A stretch of DNA of 64,000 nucleotides. It comes from Nautilus pompilius. Lineage: Eukaryota > Mollusca > Cephalopoda > Nautilida > Nautilidae. Position 1 is the stretch's first letter. Every line of letters begins with the position of its first letter. Below, piece after piece: positions 61,301 through 64,000 of this stretch. The translations under genes were made by a program, and so were the position numbers. Location of the stretch: the NCBI GenBank assembly GCA_018389105.1, contig JACATO010000304.1, forward strand, positions 682,001 to 746,000, given 5' to 3'. Under the pieces are notes generated by a model. The model saw only the letters and a program-made list of their open reading frames with translations. It ran no database searches and was not told the DNA's origin.

Positions 61301-62587
61301 TCTAAAAATCCATTTCATAATTTTAAAAATATCAAAAGTAAATTTTAAAAAATAATATTTGGTAAAATTACTAAATCTCAGTAAAACAACAACAAAAAAC
61401 CCTTTATACTAAACTAGAAATGCATCATGAACAAACACAAATTCGGATTTTTGTAATAATTATTATAATTTTAAGTTTATTCCATCATTTCATTTTTTAG
61501 CTACTGACCCGCCAACAAGACGTACATTCCGTACAAGAGGTAGGCAGATTTTTATTTATTTATTTATTTTCATTCTGCAAATTTTGACAAAACGCCGACC
61601 GCTTTCATTACCAAGGAAAGGCTTTGTATCTACTATGGGCAGCAGATGTGAAGGTAGAACGTGCGTTAACCCTTCAAAACGACAAAATTCTGGAGGGAAT
61701 TATTAAAATATTTTAGCGTGTTTAATATCATCTCGCTACAATTTCTCCCCAGGAAAAAAAAAAAAAGGCACCCTTTCTTTACCGTATAAGTTGGGGCCCT
61801 AACTTCGAGATCGTTCCTGCTCTTATTTTTTTAATCGGAAAATTACCGAAACATTTGGCAATGCAAGCTAATAAATAAATTATAATGTTTTAAAATCGAT
61901 CTTTCCGTAAACTTCTACTCAGTTCGCTCTTTCGACGTCTTCAAGCTTGTAGCAAAAACGCCATTCTAATGTAGTTATTAGCCTGGAGCAAATAAAAGGT
62001 TTTCTCTCTGTTTCACACATTTAAAGCTTGTAGTAAGTAATACTTTTGTAGAATATTAGGATAATGCATTTGTGTGTGCGTGTTTGTGTGTCTGTGTGTG
62101 TTTGTGAGAGAGAGAGAGAGAAATATTACGCCAGTACAGAGATACCATGTCAGTATATAGAGAGAACTGACGTCATTACAGAAAGAGAGATATTACGCCA
62201 GTACAGAGATATGACGTCAGTATATAGAGAGATATTACGCCAGTACAGAGATATGACGTCAGTATATAGAGAGAGATATTACGCCAGTACAGAGATATGA
62301 CGTCAGTATATAGAGAGATATTACGCCAGTACAGAGATATGACGTCAGTATATAGAGAGATATTACGTCATTACAGAAAGAGAGATATTACGCCAGTACA
62401 GAGATATGACGTCAGTATATAGAGAGATATTACGCCAGTACAGAGATATGACGTCAGTATATAGAGAGATATTACGCCAGTACAGAGATACCATGTCAGT
62501 ATATAGAGAGAACTGACGTCATTACAGAAAGAGAGATATTACGCCAGTACAGAGATATGACGTCAGTATATAGAGAGAGTTAACGTA

Positions 62588-62626
<39 letters not shown>

Positions 62627-64000
62627 TGCCACTGTGGTCGGTTGAATAATTGCTATTTTAATTTCCAGCACCAACAACAACAACAACAACCTCAACCACG
62701 ACGACTACGACGACGACGACTACAACTATGCCTACTACGACAACCGCTACCACTACCACTACAACTACCCCGATTCCCACCACATCATCGATGATGGACA
62801 GAGTCAAAAGTGGTAAGTATTTCTGAACTAAGAACAACGCTATTTGCTCAGTAGCGACATGAATTAGCTGTATGTCGAGACTAGCAGTGCTCAAAACCCG
62901 TAACGTCTTAATACGTTTTGATGCGGAAATGTATAGACTATTTCAAATATAGGATTACATCTGTAAATTAAGGAGAGATGTGTACACGTACTTCACAATC
63001 GATTTTACATTAAATAACACCTTTTTCCTGGCCGTACAGTCAGCTAATTTTCTGCTTGGTCGAGAACTTATTTCCATGTACCCGAGTTCCTTGCGCTTTA
63101 GTAAAAGTCTGCCGACATCTTGTAATGTGTGGATGCTCAGCCTTAATATCACCGGAGTAGATGCTCGTGAAATGAATAACCATTCATATCTCTGTTTTTA
63201 TTGTTTCTGTATCGATTAAACCAAAACGTAATCTCGTAATTTTGGAAAAAGAAACAACAGCAAACAAATACGAAAACCAACTAATAATTCCACGATAACT
63301 GCAGGTAAAAAAAACTCTTTGCTTGTTTTTAATGATTACGATAAAGAAGATGGGTAGGTACCCTGTTCACTCGACATTCTCCACCGTCAGTATTTGTTGT
63401 CAGGCAGATGATTTTTGGATGCGAGTAGAACGGACCTTGTGTTTTCTTTCAGTTTGTAATGGGAAGGCTGTCGATGTTGTATTCGCCATTGATGCCACAG
63501 ACAGCGTGTCGGAGAAGGAGTTCAGGCATCAGCTGAATTTGGCCAGCCAGATCACCAACCTCCTGGACATCGGCCAGAACAGCAGCCGTGTCGGATTACT
63601 GACATTCGCCGACCACGTTCGGCGGATATTCGACCTGAACGCCAACATGACCCGGAAGGAGATCCAGAAGGCCTTGCTTAGCGTGCGAACGCAGAAGGGC
63701 GGCGGAAACGTCAACATTGCCCTGCGTTCGATTCGCATGAAAAGCTTCCGACGGAGCGTCGTCCGCCTTCACATGAACGCGGCGCAGGTGGGCGTGGTAA
63801 TCACCGGAAGCAGGTCCGCAGACGCCGAGCAGACGAAGAAAGAGGCCGATTTGGCCAGTAAGGCCGGCCTCACGATGTTTGCGGTGGGAGTCGGTTCCAA
63901 GGTGTCATCGACCGAGCTGCACGACATCACAGCTGGGAGAAAGGTCGGCCATTACTTCTTCCACGTGAACGAGTACCAGGAACTGGACACTGTCGTCTAC
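57402..64000 (+). CDS. Secreted two-VWA-domain protein with Thr-rich linker (3' end beyond window)
   Basis: Six exons join in frame: 57402-57458, 58584-58602, 60397-60969, 61501-61539, 62669-62812 and 63453 to beyond 64000. All have GT-AG borders. Intron 1 is phase 0, the rest phase 1. The 460 visible residues are a signal peptide (hydrophobic PFLIAVAATVFL), VWA1 (about 29-215), an Arg-rich piece (217-229), a Thr-rich linker (230-277) and VWA2 (279 on, cut by the window). Exons 3 and 6 are GC-rich against AT-rich introns. The layout resembles matrilin/collagen-VI-like extracellular matrix and molluscan shell-matrix proteins; the exact role is unknown. Potential N-glycosylation sites include NVT (60), NSS (320) and NMT (342). 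Introns carry CA/CT repeats (58217-58242, 58347-58392) and a CRE-rich minisatellite. Confidence 0.88.
57637..57999 (+). other. Unrecognised 120-codon open frame in intron 1
   Basis: An open frame lies within intron 1 of the VWA gene, with an open frame also on the opposite strand (57627-57881). Neither shows a known domain. It may be a mobile-element relic or chance, and it is not needed for the VWA gene, whose exons 1 and 2 join correctly without it. Confidence 0.2.
60397..60969 (+). CDS. VWA gene exon 3: first VWA domain
   Basis: One exon encodes a whole VWA domain and ends in a phase-1 intron, as it begins. The metal-ion adhesion site (MIDAS) is intact: DSSSS at residues 41-45 (DxSxS), a Thr in GGFATNT (113 or 115) and TDGRS at 145-149. 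Cys29 and Cys215 bracket the domain, matching the disulfide that closes VWA domains in matrilins and collagen VI. The central strand VGVASFG and the late strand INLFAIGIG are typical. NVT at 60-62 is a potential N-glycosylation site. MIDAS domains of this type bind ligands through a divalent cation. Confidence 0.95.
61501..61539 (+). CDS. VWA gene exon 4: Arg-rich mini-exon
   Basis: A 39-base exon with a TTTTTTAG acceptor and a GAG|GTAGGC donor adds ATDPPTRRTFRTR between VWA1 and the Thr linker. Both borders are phase 1, so it can be skipped without a frame change. It contains an RxxR pattern (RTFR), the minimal form recognised by furin-like proteases; cleavage is speculative. Confidence 0.75.
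62103..62625. repeat. CRE-bearing ~42-bp minisatellite in intron 4 of the VWA gene
   Basis: Units of about 42 bp combine TTACGCCAGTACAGAGATA with TGACGTCAGTATATAGAG. I count nine copies of the first part and nine perfect TGACGTCA octamers (near 62168, 62212, 62254, 62298, 62340, 62406, 62449, 62513 and 62558). Two units instead read CATGTCAG. A GTGTGT/GA run opens the array and a pure GA run (about 62596-62625) closes it. The array ends about 44 bp before the exon 5 acceptor. Confidence 0.95.
62669..62812 (+). CDS. VWA gene exon 5: Thr-rich mucin-like linker
   Basis: Of 48 residues (230-277), 30 are Thr, with a few Pro and Ser, ending SSMMDRVKS. Such Thr/Pro stretches are usual sites of mucin-type O-glycosylation and act as stiff spacers between domains. 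The DNA is a degenerate ACN triplet repeat (ACA then ACG/ACT runs), so the exon probably grew by microsatellite expansion and may vary in length. Both borders are phase 1. Confidence 0.85.
63453..64000 (+). CDS. VWA gene exon 6: second VWA domain, degenerate MIDAS, cut by window end
   Basis: The fold is clear: Cys279 at the start, VDVVFAID, SSRVGLLTFADHV, AQVGVVIT and LTMFAVGVG. The MIDAS is altered: DATDS (291-295) has Thr at the second site, the Thr of the GGxTxT loop is replaced (GGGNVN, 360-365), and the Asp of the TDG loop is Gly (ITGSRS, 394-399). Loss of that Asp and Thr predicts weak or no metal binding. The domain is read to residue 460 and may continue past the window. NSS (320-322) and NMT (342-344) are potential glycosylation sites. 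Confidence 0.93.

Noticed and set aside
62658-62894. Minus-strand Val-rich open frame
   Set aside because: Antisense shadow of the Thr-rich exon 5.

Overview
The window looks like a gene-poor, AT-rich stretch of an animal nuclear genome, most likely a marine invertebrate and perhaps a gastropod mollusc. I infer this from long intergenic spacers, GT-AG introns, secreted VWA-domain exons, decayed hAT, Tc1/mariner and LINE-like copies, tRNA-derived SINEs and many GA/CT, CA and AAT microsatellites. The species cannot be fixed from the sequence. There is no sign of bacterial organisation, CRISPR arrays or rRNA.

Layout. 1-17 kb is mostly featureless AT-rich DNA holding a SINE-like copy (about 1.05-1.37 kb), a full-length but broken hAT transposon with terminal inverted repeats (TIRs) and 8-bp target duplication (1876-5010), and a 248-bp tandem duplication (11.45-11.95 kb). 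18-30 kb holds two copies of one unusual TIR-bounded element whose ORF belongs to a conserved 'uncharacterised' repetitive protein family (17969-20354, and a deleted derivative at 28687-29997), with a decayed ZMYM1-like hAT copy between them (23.6-25.3 kb). 32-35 kb has four weak exon-like ORFs on the plus strand that might belong to real split genes. 36-50 kb is a graveyard of small mobile elements: a Tc1-like remnant, MITEs, a mariner remnant, SINEs, a dispersed 260-bp repeat and a decayed retroelement C-terminal domain. In this part lies a GC-richer block with a CRE/octamer cluster (about 42.3-42.8 kb). 50-57 kb is dominated by purine/pyrimidine microsatellites.

The one convincing host gene starts near the right end. 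A TATA box at 57182 precedes a plus-strand gene (ATG 57402) whose six visible exons encode a signal peptide, a VWA domain with intact MIDAS, an Arg-rich mini-exon, a Thr-rich mucin-like linker and a second VWA domain with a degenerate MIDAS. It runs off the window at 64000. All junctions keep the frame.

The most interesting items are: (1) the TIR-bounded element with a possible unclassified DDE-type transposase and a palindromic repeat array upstream of its ORF; (2) a GA-rich minisatellite family carrying the perfect CRE palindrome TGACGTCA at three separate sites, one of them inside the VWA gene; and (3) the VWA gene itself, with one metal-competent and one apparently metal-dead VWA domain joined by a microsatellite-encoded Thr linker.
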